Shown piece after piece: positions 17,185-25,840 of a stretch of 64,000 bases of DNA (position 1 is its first letter; every line of letters begins with the position of its first letter). A program made the position numbers and the translations under genes. The stretch comes from Actinocatenispora rupis (GTDB taxonomy: Bacteria; Actinomycetota; Actinomycetes; Mycobacteriales; Micromonosporaceae), in contig NZ_BOMB01000019.1 of the NCBI RefSeq assembly GCF_016861975.1, forward strand, positions 62,001 through 126,000, given 5' to 3'. The notes below the pieces were generated by a model. That model saw only the letters and a list, made by a program, of their open reading frames with translations. It ran no database searches and was not told the origin of the DNA.

Positions 17185-18234
17185 TCAGAGCGGTTTGACC
17201 AGGTCGACCGTACCGGCCCCGGTCGCCACGGTCTCGTAACCGGACGACCGGTACAGCCGGATGTTGTGGGTACTGGCGCTGCCCGTCGTGAGGCTCGCCG
17301 TACGGGTCAGCCCGGCCGGTGCCTGCGCCTCGGCGTACGTGAGGAGGGCGCGGCCGATGCCCCGGCCACGCTGGTCGGGGGCGACCATCAGCCGGCCGAT
17401 CTGCCACGTGTCGCCGCTGCGCCGGGCGCGTACGGCGCCGACGAGGCGGGCGCGGTCGCGCAGGCACCACACCGACCACGTACCGAGCCAGTCTCGGACG
17501 TCGCCGGCGTCCTCGTGCAGCGCGGCGATGTCGAGGGTGTCGTTGGCGAGGGCCTCGTCGACCCAGCAACACCGTTGCAGGACAAGGATCTCGTCCGCGT
17601 CGTCGGGCGTGGCGCGGCGCAGGGTGAGCCCGTGCCACGGGTCGTCGGCCACCGGCGCGGCCGCGGCGAGCGGTGCGACGACGCTCGCGATCCGGTACAG
17701 CTCGGCGAGGGCGTCGCGCGCGCGGTCGTCCAGCGCCGGGCTGCCGGGTACGGTGCCGTCGAGGACCGTGTCGGCGATCCGCAGGAACAGGTCGGCGCCG
17801 ACCGGGATCATCCGCAGCGCGGTCGTCACCTGCCGTGCCATCTGTACGCCGCGGGTGCCGGCCGACGTGTTGCCGTACCCGAGGAACAGGACCGGCTTGA
17901 ACGCCCACTCGTCGTACAGGTAGTCGAGCGCGTTCTTGAGCGTCGCCGGCATCCCCCCGTTGTACTCGGGGGTCACGAGGACGATCGCGTCGGCGGCGGA
18001 CACCCGGGCGCTCCACGCGCGGGAGTGCGCGTGCACGTACCGGCCGGTGGAGGGGTGGTCGGGTTCGTCGAGGAACGGCAGGCCGATGGTGGCGAGGTCG
18101 GCGATCTCGACGTCGACGCCCAGCTCGGCGGCCGTGGTTCGGGTCGCCCGGACGAACCAGTCGGCCACGGCCGGGCCGACCCGGTGCGGCCGGCTGCTGG
18201 CGACGACGACCAGTACCCGCGTTTTCTGTGACAT
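17185..18234 (-). CDS. NADPH-dependent FMN reductase fused to a GNAT acetyltransferase (349 aa)
   Basis: Residues 1-185 form a flavodoxin-fold FMN reductase (VLVVVASSRPHRVGPAVADW, then VLVTPEYNGGMPATLKNALDYL, the conserved PEYN-x(5)-LKNALD loop in two parts). Residues 205-349 are a GNAT domain (LTLRRATPDDADEIL; acetyl-CoA loop APDQRGRGIGRAL; IRLYRSSGYE near the end). The reductase may detoxify quinones or nitro compounds while GNAT acetylates the product, but that link is inference. It diverges from a MarR-type regulator, and its start codon lies inside the palindrome TGACATGTCA, so repression by that MarR protein is likely. Confidence 0.88.
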   Translation of the reverse strand: MSQKTRVLVVVASSRPHRVGPAVADWFVRATRTTAAELGVDVEIADLATIGLPFLDEPDHPSTGRYVHAHSRAWSARVSAADAIVLVTPEYNGGMPATLKNALDYLYDEWAFKPVLFLGYGNTSAGTRGVQMARQVTTALRMIPVGADLFLRIADTVLDGTVPGSPALDDRARDALAELYRIASVVAPLAAAAPVADDPWHGLTLRRATPDDADEILVLQRCCWVDEALANDTLDIAALHEDAGDVRDWLGTWSVWCLRDRARLVGAVRARRSGDTWQIGRLMVAPDQRGRGIGRALLTYAEAQAPAGLTRTASLTTGSASTHNIRLYRSSGYETVATGAGTVDLVKPL

Positions 18235-18270
18235 GTCAACGAAGCTACGCCGGCTTCATTGACATGTCAA
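18229..18270. promoter_or_regulatory. Two MarR-type operator palindromes in the divergent promoter
   Basis: TGACATGTCA at 18229-18238 and TTGACATGTCAA at 18259-18270 are perfect palindromes with centres 31 bp apart, about three helical turns. The first covers the ATG of the reductase-GNAT gene; the second lies 14 bases before the chosen MarR start. Sites of this kind are typical for MarR homodimers controlling both divergent genes. Confidence 0.8.
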
Positions 18271-18284
18271 CGGTAGGTACGCTG

Positions 18285-18740
18285 GTGCCCGTGAGCGGTA
18301 CCCGATGGCTGAACGAGGACGAGGAACGCGCCTGGCGCGCCCTGCGCCGGATGCTGACCACGCTGCCCGCCCGGATCGGCCGCGACCTCGCCGACCAGGG
18401 CCTCTCCAACCCCGACTACGAGGTGCTCAGCACCCTGTCCGAACGCCCCGACCGGCGCTGGGGCCTCAAGGACTTCGCCGACAAGATGCAGTGGAGCCGC
18501 AGCCGGCTCTCCCACCACGTCGCCCGCATGGAGGCGCGCGGCCTCGTCGACCGCGAACCCGACCCGCACGACGCCCGCGGCTCCATCTACCACCTCACCG
18601 ACCACGGCTTCGAGGTACTCGCCGCCGCCGCGCCCGGCCACCTCGCCTCCGTACGGCGGCGGCTGCTCGACCACCTCAGCGCCGACGAACTCGCCGTACT
18701 GGAGAAGCTCGCCACCCGCATCGCCGACCTCCCCGACTGA
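18285..18740 (+). CDS. MarR-family winged-helix regulator (151 aa)
   Basis: A MarR-type repressor. The segment NEDEERAWRALRRML opens the dimerisation helices; NPDYEVLSTLSE, WGLKDFADKMQWSRSRLSHH (recognition helix) and GLVDREPDPHDARGSIYHLT (wing with the conserved Asp-x-Arg) form the DNA-binding domain; the last helices run from HLASVRRRLLDHL to the end. I chose GTG 18285 because GGTAGGT precedes it by six bases; the ATG at 18264 lies inside an operator, and GTG 18291 is also possible. It is divergent from the reductase-acetyltransferase fusion and probably controls it. Confidence 0.88.
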   Translation: MPVSGTRWLNEDEERAWRALRRMLTTLPARIGRDLADQGLSNPDYEVLSTLSERPDRRWGLKDFADKMQWSRSRLSHHVARMEARGLVDREPDPHDARGSIYHLTDHGFEVLAAAAPGHLASVRRRLLDHLSADELAVLEKLATRIADLPD

Positions 18741-18845
18741 CCACGGCATCGACGGTGCAGCGACCGGTGTTTGGCCGGGAACCGGCCGGGTAGCCGGCCA
18801 GCATGTCGAGCCGCGGCGCCGGTCGCGGCGGAACCGGAGCACGCC

Positions 18846-19025
18846 ATGAACCCGCACCACACCCGGACGATGGTGGCGCCGGAGCGACCCGGCCCACTGC
18901 CGCCCGACCCGCCGCGGCAGCCGCCGGACCGGCCGAGCCCCATGCCGCCCGACCCGGTACCGCCGGACCGGCCGAGCCCGCTGCCGCCCGACCCGGCGCC
19001 CGAGCCGGGCCTGCCGCCGCACTGA
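18846..19025 (+). CDS. Proline-rich small protein (59 aa), tentative
   Basis: A frame starting MNPHHTRTMVAPERPGPL and continuing with repeated PDRPSPxPPDPxP units, ending PEPGLPPH. CGGAG precedes the ATG by six bases. The period-like proline pattern could be a disordered linker or spurious. The minus strand reads a low-complexity Gly/Ala frame that I consider a shadow. It is retained with low confidence because start, ribosome-binding site and stop are sensible. Confidence 0.35.
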   Translation: MNPHHTRTMVAPERPGPLPPDPPRQPPDRPSPMPPDPVPPDRPSPLPPDPAPEPGLPPH

Positions 19026-19131
19026 CCGCCATACGACCGACGGGTACCCGCCGGCGGTAGTGCGGGAGTACGCGCTGGTTCGCGGTGGCGCCCGCGTACC
19101 GGTGGCGTTGCCGAGGCGGCGAGCGTACTGG

Positions 19132-20037
19132 CTAGCTGACGGCGGGCCGCCACCAGTAACGGCCGATCGTGAGGTCCTGCAGCGCCCGCAGCCGTTCCGC
19201 GGCCATCCGCGCGCCGTCCGGACCTTCCCACGCGACGAGCAGATCCGACAGCAGGTACGCGGCTTCGCGAAGCTCGCACTCGCCGCGCAGTACGTCGACC
19301 GGGGTGCCCGTCGCCGCGGACACCACATCGAGCACGACGCCGGCGTGCGGCCCGCTGAACCGCGCGAGGAAGAACCAGTCGTCCACCGGTGCGCCGAGCC
19401 GGGCCCACTCGAAGTCCAGCAGCGCCGTCACGTCCCGGTCGCGTACGAGCCAGTTGCCCCAGTGGCAGTCGGCGTGCACCGGCACGGTCACCGGCGCGTA
19501 CGCGGGGGCCTTCGCGGCGATGCGCGCCACCCCGTCCAGCACCCGCCCCGGTACTCCCCGGTCGAGTGCGGCGAGGCGGTCGAGGTCGGCGCGGAGCGCG
19601 GCGCGGCCGCTGAACCCGCCGTGGTCGAGTACCTGGCGGAGGACGGTGTGCACGGACGGTGGCGGGGTCCAGGCGTGCAGCCGGCCGAGCCGTTCGACCG
19701 CCTGCCCGGCCCACCGGCGCGCGGTCGCGGCGTCGACGCCGGGCAGCCCCATCCCCGGCGCCTTTCCCGGTACGCGGCCGTAGCAGGCGTACCGGACCGC
19801 GCGCGGGCCCGAACCGTGTACGCCGCTGGCGAGCAGCGGTGCGGTCAGCGCGGCGGGCAGGTGCGGCGCGAGGGCGATCTCGCGGCCGAGCCGGGTGTGC
19901 CGGTCGGCGTCGATGACTTTGACCACGACGTCCGCGCCGAGGAAGACGTGGTGGGACAGGCTGTCCACGGCGGCCAGCGGGCCCGGGTCGCGCCCGAGCG
20001 CCGCGGCGGCGACGGTCCGCGCGACGTCGGCGAGCAT
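19132..20037 (-). CDS. Aminoglycoside phosphotransferase-family kinase-like protein (301 aa)
   Basis: A protein-kinase-fold small-molecule phosphotransferase (APH family). The nucleotide-binding N-lobe includes HHVFLGADVVVKVIDADR (Lys for ATP), the catalytic loop is VHADCHWGNWLV (Asp, then Asn) near residue 190, and the metal-binding segment is LLDFEWARLG near residue 210. The substrate is unknown: such proteins phosphorylate antibiotics, amino sugars, choline or other metabolites, and this one need not confer resistance. Its ATG shares one base with the stop of the DUF4303 gene (TGATG), so the two are coupled. Confidence 0.85.
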   Translation of the reverse strand: MLADVARTVAAAALGRDPGPLAAVDSLSHHVFLGADVVVKVIDADRHTRLGREIALAPHLPAALTAPLLASGVHGSGPRAVRYACYGRVPGKAPGMGLPGVDAATARRWAGQAVERLGRLHAWTPPPSVHTVLRQVLDHGGFSGRAALRADLDRLAALDRGVPGRVLDGVARIAAKAPAYAPVTVPVHADCHWGNWLVRDRDVTALLDFEWARLGAPVDDWFFLARFSGPHAGVVLDVVSAATGTPVDVLRGECELREAAYLLSDLLVAWEGPDGARMAAERLRALQDLTIGRYWWRPAVS

Positions 20038-20561
20038 CAGTCGCCCTCGGTCCAGGCGAGCCAGGCGTCCAGCGCGGGACCGGGCGGGTTGAGCCGGCGC
20101 GCCCGGTCGGCGTTCTCCTCGTCTCCCGGTACGACCTCGGCGAGGACCAGCACCTCGGCGCGGTCCGTACCGGTGCCGAACAGGCCCTCGGCGTCGAGCT
20201 GGCGCAGCGCCGCCTCGATCGCCCGCAGCCGCAGCTCGTACTCCGCGCCGGACTCGGCGTCGTCGGCGAGGTCGAACACCTCGGGCCGGGCGGCGAACAG
20301 CTCGCGGACCGGGGCGAGGTGGTGCTCGCCGACGATCGAGAACGGCGAGTCCGCGTACGAGAAGCGCACGGCGTCGGCGTCCGGCCGCCCCGCGAGCGCC
20401 TCGTACGACCACGCGGACAGGGCCGGCCCGTACGCCTCGCCGGGGGTGGTGAGCGTGACGTAGTAGAACCGGTGGCCCGGGTTGTCCCGGTACAGCTCGG
20501 TCAGGGCGGCGCGGGTGGCGTCGGCGAGCGCCGCGGCGAGGTCCGCTTCGGTCGGTATCAC
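20037..20561 (-). CDS. DUF4303 family protein (174 aa)
   Basis: A soluble protein with the DUF4303 layout: a starting helix (EADLAAALADATRAALTELY), then HRFYYVTLTTPGEAYGP, WSYEALAG, RFSYADSPFSIVGEHH, and a C-terminal helix with AIEAALRQLDAEGLFG. DUF4303 proteins are often found among polymorphic toxin/immunity neighbourhoods but have no settled function. It leads a two-gene unit with the APH-type kinase. Confidence 0.8.
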   Translation of the reverse strand: MIPTEADLAAALADATRAALTELYRDNPGHRFYYVTLTTPGEAYGPALSAWSYEALAGRPDADAVRFSYADSPFSIVGEHHLAPVRELFAARPEVFDLADDAESGAEYELRLRAIEAALRQLDAEGLFGTGTDRAEVLVLAEVVPGDEENADRARRLNPPGPALDAWLAWTEGD

Positions 20562-20669
20562 CCCGACAGTGAACCGAACGGCCCGGCGGCCGGCGTCGCC
20601 GGGTCCGCCGCATTCGGCTCAACCAGGCCGTAACGAGGCAGGGCGGACCCGCGAAGTCGGCCGCACCGG

Positions 20670-20743
20670 ATACCCCCGGGGGGTTGACAACGGGGGCCGG
20701 GCCGGGGCATCCTTCGTGTCGAGCGAATACCCACTGGGGGTAT
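20670..20743 (+). promoter_or_regulatory. Copper-responsive promoter with two CsoR-type operators
   Basis: TTGACA at 20684-20689 is followed after 18 bases by CATCCT, a plausible -35/-10 pair. It is bracketed by two G/C-tract palindromes of the CsoR kind: ATACCCCCGGGGGG from 20670 and ATACCCACTGGGGGTAT at 20727-20743. This arrangement suits copper-induced release of a CsoR repressor upstream of the copZ-copA operon. No csoR gene is present in the window. Confidence 0.75.
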
Positions 20744-20757
20744 GAGAGGAGTGGGTG

Positions 20758-20970
20758 ATGGCGACGACGACGTACCAGGTCCTGGGGATGACGTGCGACC
20801 ACTGCGTGCGCAGCGTCCGGACCGAGGTCGGCGGGATCGACGGAGTCCGCGACGTACGGGTGGATCTGGCGAGCGGCCAGCTGACGGTCACCGACGACGG
20901 CCGCGTGACGCCCGGCCAGATCCGCGACGCGGTCGCCGAGGCCGGCTACGACCTGCGGGAAGAGTCATGA
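20758..20970 (+). CDS. copZ: Copper chaperone, heavy-metal-associated domain (70 aa)
   Basis: A single ferredoxin-like HMA domain. The metal-binding loop is GMTCDHC near residue 10, followed by [20 protein letters not shown] and the late AVAEAGYDL strand, all typical of CopZ/Atx1 chaperones that carry Cu(I) to a P1B-ATPase. The ATG at 20758 has GAGAGGAG upstream; an in-frame GTG immediately precedes it. It is the first gene of a three-gene operon, and its stop overlaps the next ATG (ATGA). Confidence 0.92.
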   Translation: MATTTYQVLGMTCDHCVRSVRTEVGGIDGVRDVRVDLASGQLTVTDDGRVTPGQIRDAVAEAGYDLREES

Positions 20971-21131
20971 GAACCGGCGCGAAGCTGGCCGGCTTCGCCC
21001 TCGCGCTCGCCGCCCTCTTCGGCGGGGCGTACGGCGTGGGGCACGTCGTCGGCCCGCTGCGCGGCGAGCCGGCCGTCGAACGGCCCGTACCACAGCACGA
21101 CGGCGACATGCCGGGGATGGGGGAGCGATGA
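20967..21131 (+). CDS. Short membrane-anchored peptide in the copper operon (54 aa)
   Basis: Starts [20 protein letters not shown], one transmembrane or signal segment, followed by a short exported tail ending [12 protein letters not shown] that contains potential copper ligands (His, Asp, two Met). It overlaps copZ and copA by four bases on either side, so it is translated with them. In other actinomycetes the gene at this position usually encodes a longer exported protein with the same type of N-terminus, so this may be a shortened form. Role inferred from position only. Confidence 0.65.
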   Translation: MRTGAKLAGFALALAALFGGAYGVGHVVGPLRGEPAVERPVPQHDGDMPGMGER

Positions 21132-23431
21132 GCACCGGGGTGGACCGGGCGACCGGCACGATCGAACTCGCGATCGGCGGCATGACCTGCGCCTCCTGCG
21201 CGGCCCGGATCGAACGCAAGCTCAACAAGCTGGACGGCGTGACCGCCGCGGTCAACTACGCCACCGAGAAGGCCACGGTCACCTTCCCGGACACGGTACG
21301 GCCGGCGGACCTGGTCGCCGAGGTCGAGAAGGTCGGCTACACCGCGGCGTTGCCGGCCCCCGAGGCGACGGCCGACGATGCCGACGGCGACCAGCGCGAC
21401 GAGCTGCACCCGTTGCGGCAGCGCCTGATCACCTCCCTCGTACTCACGGTCCCCGTGGTGCTGCTGGCGATGGTGCCGGCGCTCCAGTTCGACAACTGGC
21501 AGTGGCTGTCGCTGACGCTGGCCGCGCCGGTCGTGGCGTACGGCGGGTGGCCGTTCCACCGGGCCGCGGCCACGAACCTGCGGCACGGCGCGGCGACGAT
21601 GGACACCCTGGTGTCGCTGGGCACGCTCGCCGCGTTCGGCTGGTCGCTGTGGGCGCTGTTCCTCGGTACCGCGGGCGAACCGGGCATGCGGCACGGGTTC
21701 GAGCTGACCAGCCACGGATCGAGCAACATCTACCTGGAGGCCGCGTCCGCGGTCGTCACGTTCCTGCTCGCCGGCCGGTACTTCGAGGCCCGCGCGAAGC
21801 GTCGCGCCGGGGCCGCGCTGCACGCCCTGCTGCAACTCGGCGCCAAGGACGTCGCCGTACTGCGCGGCGGCACCGAGCACCGGGTACCGGTCGGTGACCT
21901 CGTCGTCGGCGACCGCTTCGTCGTACGGCCGGGGGAGAAGGTCGCCACCGACGGCGTCGTCGACGAGGGATCCTCGGCGGTGGACGCGTCCATGCTCACC
22001 GGCGAGCCCGTACCGGTGGAGGTCGGGCCGGGCGACGAGGTGGTCGGCGCGACCGTCAATGTCGGCGGCCGGCTGGTCGTGCGGGCCACCCGGGTCGGCG
22101 CGGACACGCAGCTGGCGCAGATGGCGAAGCTCGTCACCGACGCGCAGAACGGCAAGGCCGCCGTCCAGCGGCTCGCGGACCGGATCTCGGCAGTGTTCGT
22201 CCCGGTCGTCATCGCGATCGCGGTCGCCACGCTCGGCTTCTGGCTCGGTACCGGCGGCGGGCTGACGGCCGCGTTCACCGCGGCGGTGGCCGTCCTCGTC
22301 ATCGCCTGCCCGTGCGCGCTCGGCCTCGCCACGCCGACCGCGCTGCTGGTCGGTACCGGGCGCGGCGCGCAGCTCGGCATCCTCATCAAGGGCCCCGAGG
22401 TACTGGAGTCCACCCGTCGCGTCGACACCGTCGTACTCGACAAGACCGGCACGGTGACGACCGGGCGGATGAGCCTCGCCGGCGTACACCCGGCCGACGG
22501 TGCGGACGCCGGCGAGGTGCTGCGGCTGGCCGGAGCGCTGGAACACTCCTCGGAACACCTGATCGCGCAGGCGATCGCCCGCGCCGCCGCCGACCACGGC
22601 GAACTGTCCACAGTGGACGACTTCGGCAACGTCGCCGGCTCGGGCGTACGCGGGGTCGTCGACGGCCACGCGGTACTCGTCGGCCGGCCGTCGCTGCTCG
22701 CCGACTGGGCGATCGAGCTGCCGGCGGACCTGGACCGGGCGATGGCCGACGCGCAGGCCCGCGGCGAGACCGCCGTCGCGGTCGCGGTCGACGGCACCGC
22801 CCGCGGCGTACTCACCGTTGCCGACACCGTGAAGCCCACCTCGGCCGAGGCGGTACGCCGGCTGCGGGCACTCGGGCTGCGCCCCGTCCTGCTCACCGGC
22901 GACAACGCCCGCGTCGCGGCCACCGTCGCCCGCCAGGTCGGCATCGACGAGACCGACGTCATCGCCGACGTCCTGCCCACCGACAAGGTCGACGCGGTAC
23001 GCCGGCTCCAGTCCGAGGGCCGGGTCGTCGCGATGGTCGGCGACGGCGTCAACGACGCGGCCGCGCTCGCCCAGGCCGACCTCGGCCTCGCCATGGGCAC
23101 CGGCACCGACGCCGCCATCGAGGCCGCCGACCTCACCCTGGTACGCGGCGACCTGCTCGCCGCCGCCGACGCCATCCGGCTGTCCCGCCGTACGCTGCGC
23201 ACCATCAAGGGCAACCTGTTCTGGGCCTTCGCGTACAACGTGGCGGCGCTTCCGCTGGCCGCGGCCGGGCTGCTCAACCCGATGATCGCGGGCGCGGCCA
23301 TGGCGTTCAGTTCGGTGTTCGTGGTGTCGAACAGCCAGCGGCTGCGGCGGTTCCGGGCACTGCCCGCGCCCGCCGTCGCCGGCACGGCACCCGCCACGAC
23401 GGAGCCCACTCCCGTCGCCGCCGCCCGCTGA
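21128..23431 (+). CDS. copA: Copper-exporting P1B-type ATPase (767 aa)
   Basis: A heavy-metal-translocating P-type ATPase. N-terminal HMA domain with GMTCASC near residue 18; eight predicted helices with the metal-binding [13 protein letters not shown] motif; TGE of the actuator domain in [10 protein letters not shown]; phosphorylation site DKTGTVT; MTGDN-equivalent [11 protein letters not shown]; hinge [11 protein letters not shown]. The CPC motif and the C-terminal [12 protein letters not shown] and [17 protein letters not shown] segments are those of Cu(I)-ATPases (P1B-1). The usual SEHP nucleotide-domain motif reads SEHL here. It is the last gene of the operon with copZ and the short peptide, and a perfect hairpin follows. 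Confidence 0.95.
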   Translation: MSTGVDRATGTIELAIGGMTCASCAARIERKLNKLDGVTAAVNYATEKATVTFPDTVRPADLVAEVEKVGYTAALPAPEATADDADGDQRDELHPLRQRLITSLVLTVPVVLLAMVPALQFDNWQWLSLTLAAPVVAYGGWPFHRAAATNLRHGAATMDTLVSLGTLAAFGWSLWALFLGTAGEPGMRHGFELTSHGSSNIYLEAASAVVTFLLAGRYFEARAKRRAGAALHALLQLGAKDVAVLRGGTEHRVPVGDLVVGDRFVVRPGEKVATDGVVDEGSSAVDASMLTGEPVPVEVGPGDEVVGATVNVGGRLVVRATRVGADTQLAQMAKLVTDAQNGKAAVQRLADRISAVFVPVVIAIAVATLGFWLGTGGGLTAAFTAAVAVLVIACPCALGLATPTALLVGTGRGAQLGILIKGPEVLESTRRVDTVVLDKTGTVTTGRMSLAGVHPADGADAGEVLRLAGALEHSSEHLIAQAIARAAADHGELSTVDDFGNVAGSGVRGVVDGHAVLVGRPSLLADWAIELPADLDRAMADAQARGETAVAVAVDGTARGVLTVADTVKPTSAEAVRRLRALGLRPVLLTGDNARVAATVARQVGIDETDVIADVLPTDKVDAVRRLQSEGRVVAMVGDGVNDAAALAQADLGLAMGTGTDAAIEAADLTLVRGDLLAAADAIRLSRRTLRTIKGNLFWAFAYNVAALPLAAAGLLNPMIAGAAMAFSSVFVVSNSQRLRRFRALPAPAVAGTAPATTEPTPVAAAR

Positions 23432-23442
23432 CGGTACGACCC

Positions 23443-23476
23443 GCGTCGGGTCCGGCTGCCACGCCGGACCCGACGC
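23443..23476 (+). terminator. Terminator of the copZ-copA operon
   Basis: A perfect 14-bp inverted repeat (arm GCGTCGGGTCCGGC, 23443-23456 with 23463-23476) with a six-base loop starts 11 bases after the copA stop. The rest of the gap to 23787 holds no gene; it includes the palindrome CCCTTGCCCGGCAAGGG at 23714-23730, a possible operator for the next gene pair. Confidence 0.8.
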
Positions 23477-23786
23477 CCGCGGTACACGGCAACGAGGCGG
23501 CGGCGGTCGGGCATCAGCCGACGCTGGCACAGGTCACACGAGCCACCGGCCGCCGCATCGCGGGCCCCGGATCACCGCGGAGACGGCGACCGCTGTCAAC
23601 GGAAACCCCTTCACCGCACCGAATCCAGCCGACCGGAGGCTGGAAGCCACGAGACGAGTCCGGCGTCGAACTCCGCGAGCCGCCAGCCGCGGAGTGCTGC
23701 TCGGTGTCGAAAACCCTTGCCCGGCAAGGGATCCAGGTACGAAAGGTCGGCGGTGCCGCCGGCCTTCATCGAGAGACGGAGCTGCC

Positions 23787-24089
23787 ATGAACGAGACCGA
23801 ACTGACGATCGTCGACGAGTCGGCGTCCTGCGCCTGCTGCGCGGCCCCCGCCACCACCCCGGCCGAGGCACCCGACGCCACCGTGTACGCGGTCGGCGGC
23901 ATGACCTGCGGTGGATGCGCGGGCCGGGTGACGGCCGCGGTGACCGACCTGCCCGGCGTACGCGAGGCGCGGGCGGACCCGGCCACCGGACAGGTGGCCG
24001 TGTACGCTGACCCTCAGCCCGACACGGAGCGGATCGCCGCCGCGGTCACGGCGGCCGGCTACACGTTCGCCGGGCCGGTCGGCGCGTGA
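23787..24089 (+). CDS. Heavy-metal-associated protein with extra N-terminal cysteine cluster (100 aa)
   Basis: Residues 32-100 form an HMA domain with GMTCGGC at about residues 38-44 and ITAAGYTF-like end strand. Ahead of it is a 30-residue extension with SCACCAAP, giving a second possible metal site. It may serve as an additional copper chaperone or buffer. GAGACGGAG lies upstream of the ATG at 23787. The gene overlaps the following glutaredoxin gene as GTGA. It is separated from copA by a terminator and so probably has its own promoter. Confidence 0.85.
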   Translation: MNETELTIVDESASCACCAAPATTPAEAPDATVYAVGGMTCGGCAGRVTAAVTDLPGVREARADPATGQVAVYADPQPDTERIAAAVTAAGYTFAGPVGA

Positions 24090-24340
24090 GCGACACGCCA
24101 CGGCCCACCGTGTACGGCACCGGTTGGTGCCCCGACGTCGCCCGGTCCCGCGCACTGCTCGACCGGCGCGGCATCGCGTACGACTACGTGGACGTCGACG
24201 CCGACCGGGCCGCGGCGAAGCGGGTGTACCGGCTGCAGCGGGGAACCCGGCGGGTGCCGACCATCGTGCTCGCCGACGGCACCGTACTCGTCGAGCCGAC
24301 CGACGACGAGCTGGCCGCCGCCCTCGACACCCGTACCTGA
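24086..24340 (+). CDS. Glutaredoxin/mycoredoxin-like protein (84 aa)
   Basis: A small thioredoxin-fold protein with VYGTGWCPDVARSRALLDRR, where the active-site position reads C-P-D-V: one cysteine, as in monothiol glutaredoxins, rather than the C-x-x-C of mycoredoxin-1. The cis-Pro strand is TRRVPTIVLADGTVL. It begins with GTG overlapping the HMA stop, so it is coupled to the metal-binding protein and may reduce thiols on it. Start and family are secure; the partner is inferred. Confidence 0.85.
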   Translation: MSDTPRPTVYGTGWCPDVARSRALLDRRGIAYDYVDVDADRAAAKRVYRLQRGTRRVPTIVLADGTVLVEPTDDELAAALDTRT

Positions 24341-24344
24341 CCCC

Positions 24345-24379
24345 CGCCGGTGGCGGCACGCTTGGCGCCGCCACCGGCG
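24345..24379 (+). terminator. Terminator after the HMA-glutaredoxin pair
   Basis: A perfect 13-bp inverted repeat (arm CGCCGGTGGCGGC at 24345-24357 with 24367-24379) with a nine-base loop lies four bases past the glutaredoxin stop codon. Confidence 0.8.
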
Positions 24380-24429
24380 AGCGCCTCGCGCTCGGGACTC
24401 CTCCCGGCGCGGAACCGTACGCTGGCGGG

Positions 24430-25653
24430 ATGTCCAGCAGAGCGCGTCGCGGGATCGCCGCGACGGTGGTGGCGGTGCTCGCCCTCGCGACCGGGTGCGG
24501 GGGTGGTGGCGAGGACGCCGGGCCGCGCTGGCACGCCGACTACGTGAGTACGTCGTGCGGCGCGGTGCTGACCAGGGTGCTGCCGGTGTCGAGCGACGAG
24601 GGGTGGGCGGTCGGGCAGGAACCCGCTGGCTGCGCCCGTACCAGCGGCAGGGATGGCACCGCGCAGGGCGTCGTACTCCACCGGCACGGTGACACGTGGC
24701 GCCGCGCCACGCTGCCGTCACCGCTGCTGTCGCCGTACCACGGGGCGCAGCTGGCGGGTGCCGCGCTCGCCGCGTCGGGGCCGGACGACGTGTGGCTGTT
24801 CGGCCGGCTGGGCTCCGGCGACACGGCCACACAGGGAATGCCGGCGGCGGCGCGCTGGGACGGCCGCCGGTGGACCCGGATCACGACCGACTTCGACGTG
24901 GCGCAGGCGGTCGTGTTCGCGCCGGACGACGTGTGGGCCTTGTGCAGCAACGAAACCACGCAGCCGGTACGCCACTGGGACGGGCGGCGCTGGACGGCGG
25001 CCAGCCTGCCGGTCGACGTCTTCGGCGCCATGGCCGGTACCGGCCCGGACGACCTGTGGGTGGTCGGCAGTGACCAGAACCCGGGCGGCGCCGGGCACCA
25101 TCCGGCCATCGCGCACTTCGACGGTACGGGCTGGACGGCGGTGCCCACGCCGACGTACCGGAACGTCCGGCCGGCCCCGGACGACCGGGCGCGGCTGACC
25201 GCCGTCGTCCCGGTCTCGGCGACCGACGCGTGGGCGTTCGGCGTCCACGTCGACGAGGACACCGGCGGTGGCTCGCCAGGGCAGACCGTGCTCGCGCTGC
25301 ACTGGGACGGTACGCGCTGGCGGCAGGCCCCGAAGGCGCTCACCGCCGGCATGACGCGGACCCCGCCCGACACCGGCCTGTCCGCCACCACGGACGGCGC
25401 CGGCGGCTTCGTCCTCGCCACCCTGTACGGCGCGGCCGAGCACCGTACGGCCGCCGGTGTCCGCCGGACGATCGGTCGTCCGGCGCCGGTCGCCGGCCGC
25501 TCGGGGAAGACGCCCGACCGGCAACGCCTCCAGGTGTACGACCTCGCCCGCGTACCCGGAACCCGCGAGGTCTGGGCCGCCGGCGCCGTCGGGCTCACCC
25601 TGCACGGCGGGGACGACTTCGCCCGCGCCACGATCCTCTCGTACCCGGGATGA
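24430..25653 (+). CDS. Lipoprotein with beta-propeller-like repeats (407 aa)
   Basis: An exported lipoprotein: MSSRARRG, a hydrophobic core and the lipobox L-A-T-G-C-G. The mature part repeats blades of the form 'DDVWLFG... W-D-G-R-R-W-T' (AARWDGRRWTRI, VRHWDGRRWTAA, IAHFDGTGWTAV, ALHWDGTRWRQA), typical of actinomycete WD-like propeller proteins. No enzyme motif is seen; a structural or sensing role at the cell surface is possible. ATG 24430 gives a complete signal peptide. It is monocistronic as far as can be seen. Confidence 0.75.
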   Translation: MSSRARRGIAATVVAVLALATGCGGGGEDAGPRWHADYVSTSCGAVLTRVLPVSSDEGWAVGQEPAGCARTSGRDGTAQGVVLHRHGDTWRRATLPSPLLSPYHGAQLAGAALAASGPDDVWLFGRLGSGDTATQGMPAAARWDGRRWTRITTDFDVAQAVVFAPDDVWALCSNETTQPVRHWDGRRWTAASLPVDVFGAMAGTGPDDLWVVGSDQNPGGAGHHPAIAHFDGTGWTAVPTPTYRNVRPAPDDRARLTAVVPVSATDAWAFGVHVDEDTGGGSPGQTVLALHWDGTRWRQAPKALTAGMTRTPPDTGLSATTDGAGGFVLATLYGAAEHRTAAGVRRTIGRPAPVAGRSGKTPDRQRLQVYDLARVPGTREVWAAGAVGLTLHGGDDFARATILSYPG

Positions 25654-25680
25654 GCGCGGCACCGCCGCCGCCCGGAGGGC

Positions 25681-25794
25681 GCGTGGGATCCGGTGCAGGC
25701 GCGGGGATCGGCCGACGCGACGCGAACCGGTCCGCTGTCGGGAGGTGCGTGGGGTCCGGTGGAGGCGCGGGGATCGGCCGACGTGACGCGAACC
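25681..25794. repeat. Two-copy direct repeat (48 bases, period 66)
   Basis: Bases 25681-25728 and 25747-25794 match at 45 of 48 positions (both contain GGCGCGGGGATCGGCCGACG). The period is 66 bases. The repeat lies between a lipoprotein gene and a membrane protein gene, with no coding evidence on either strand. Confidence 0.8.
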
Positions 25795-25840
25795 AGCCCG
25801 ACGACCCGGGCAGGTGGCGGGGGCGGCGTAGCGTTCGGCC

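Noticed and set aside
18676-19032. Minus-strand Gly/Ala-rich protein opposite the proline-rich peptide
   Set aside because: Low-complexity mirror of the plus-strand repeats; no ribosome-binding site.
19132-20561. Antibiotic resistance operon
   Set aside because: The APH-fold alone does not show resistance, and DUF4303 gives no support.
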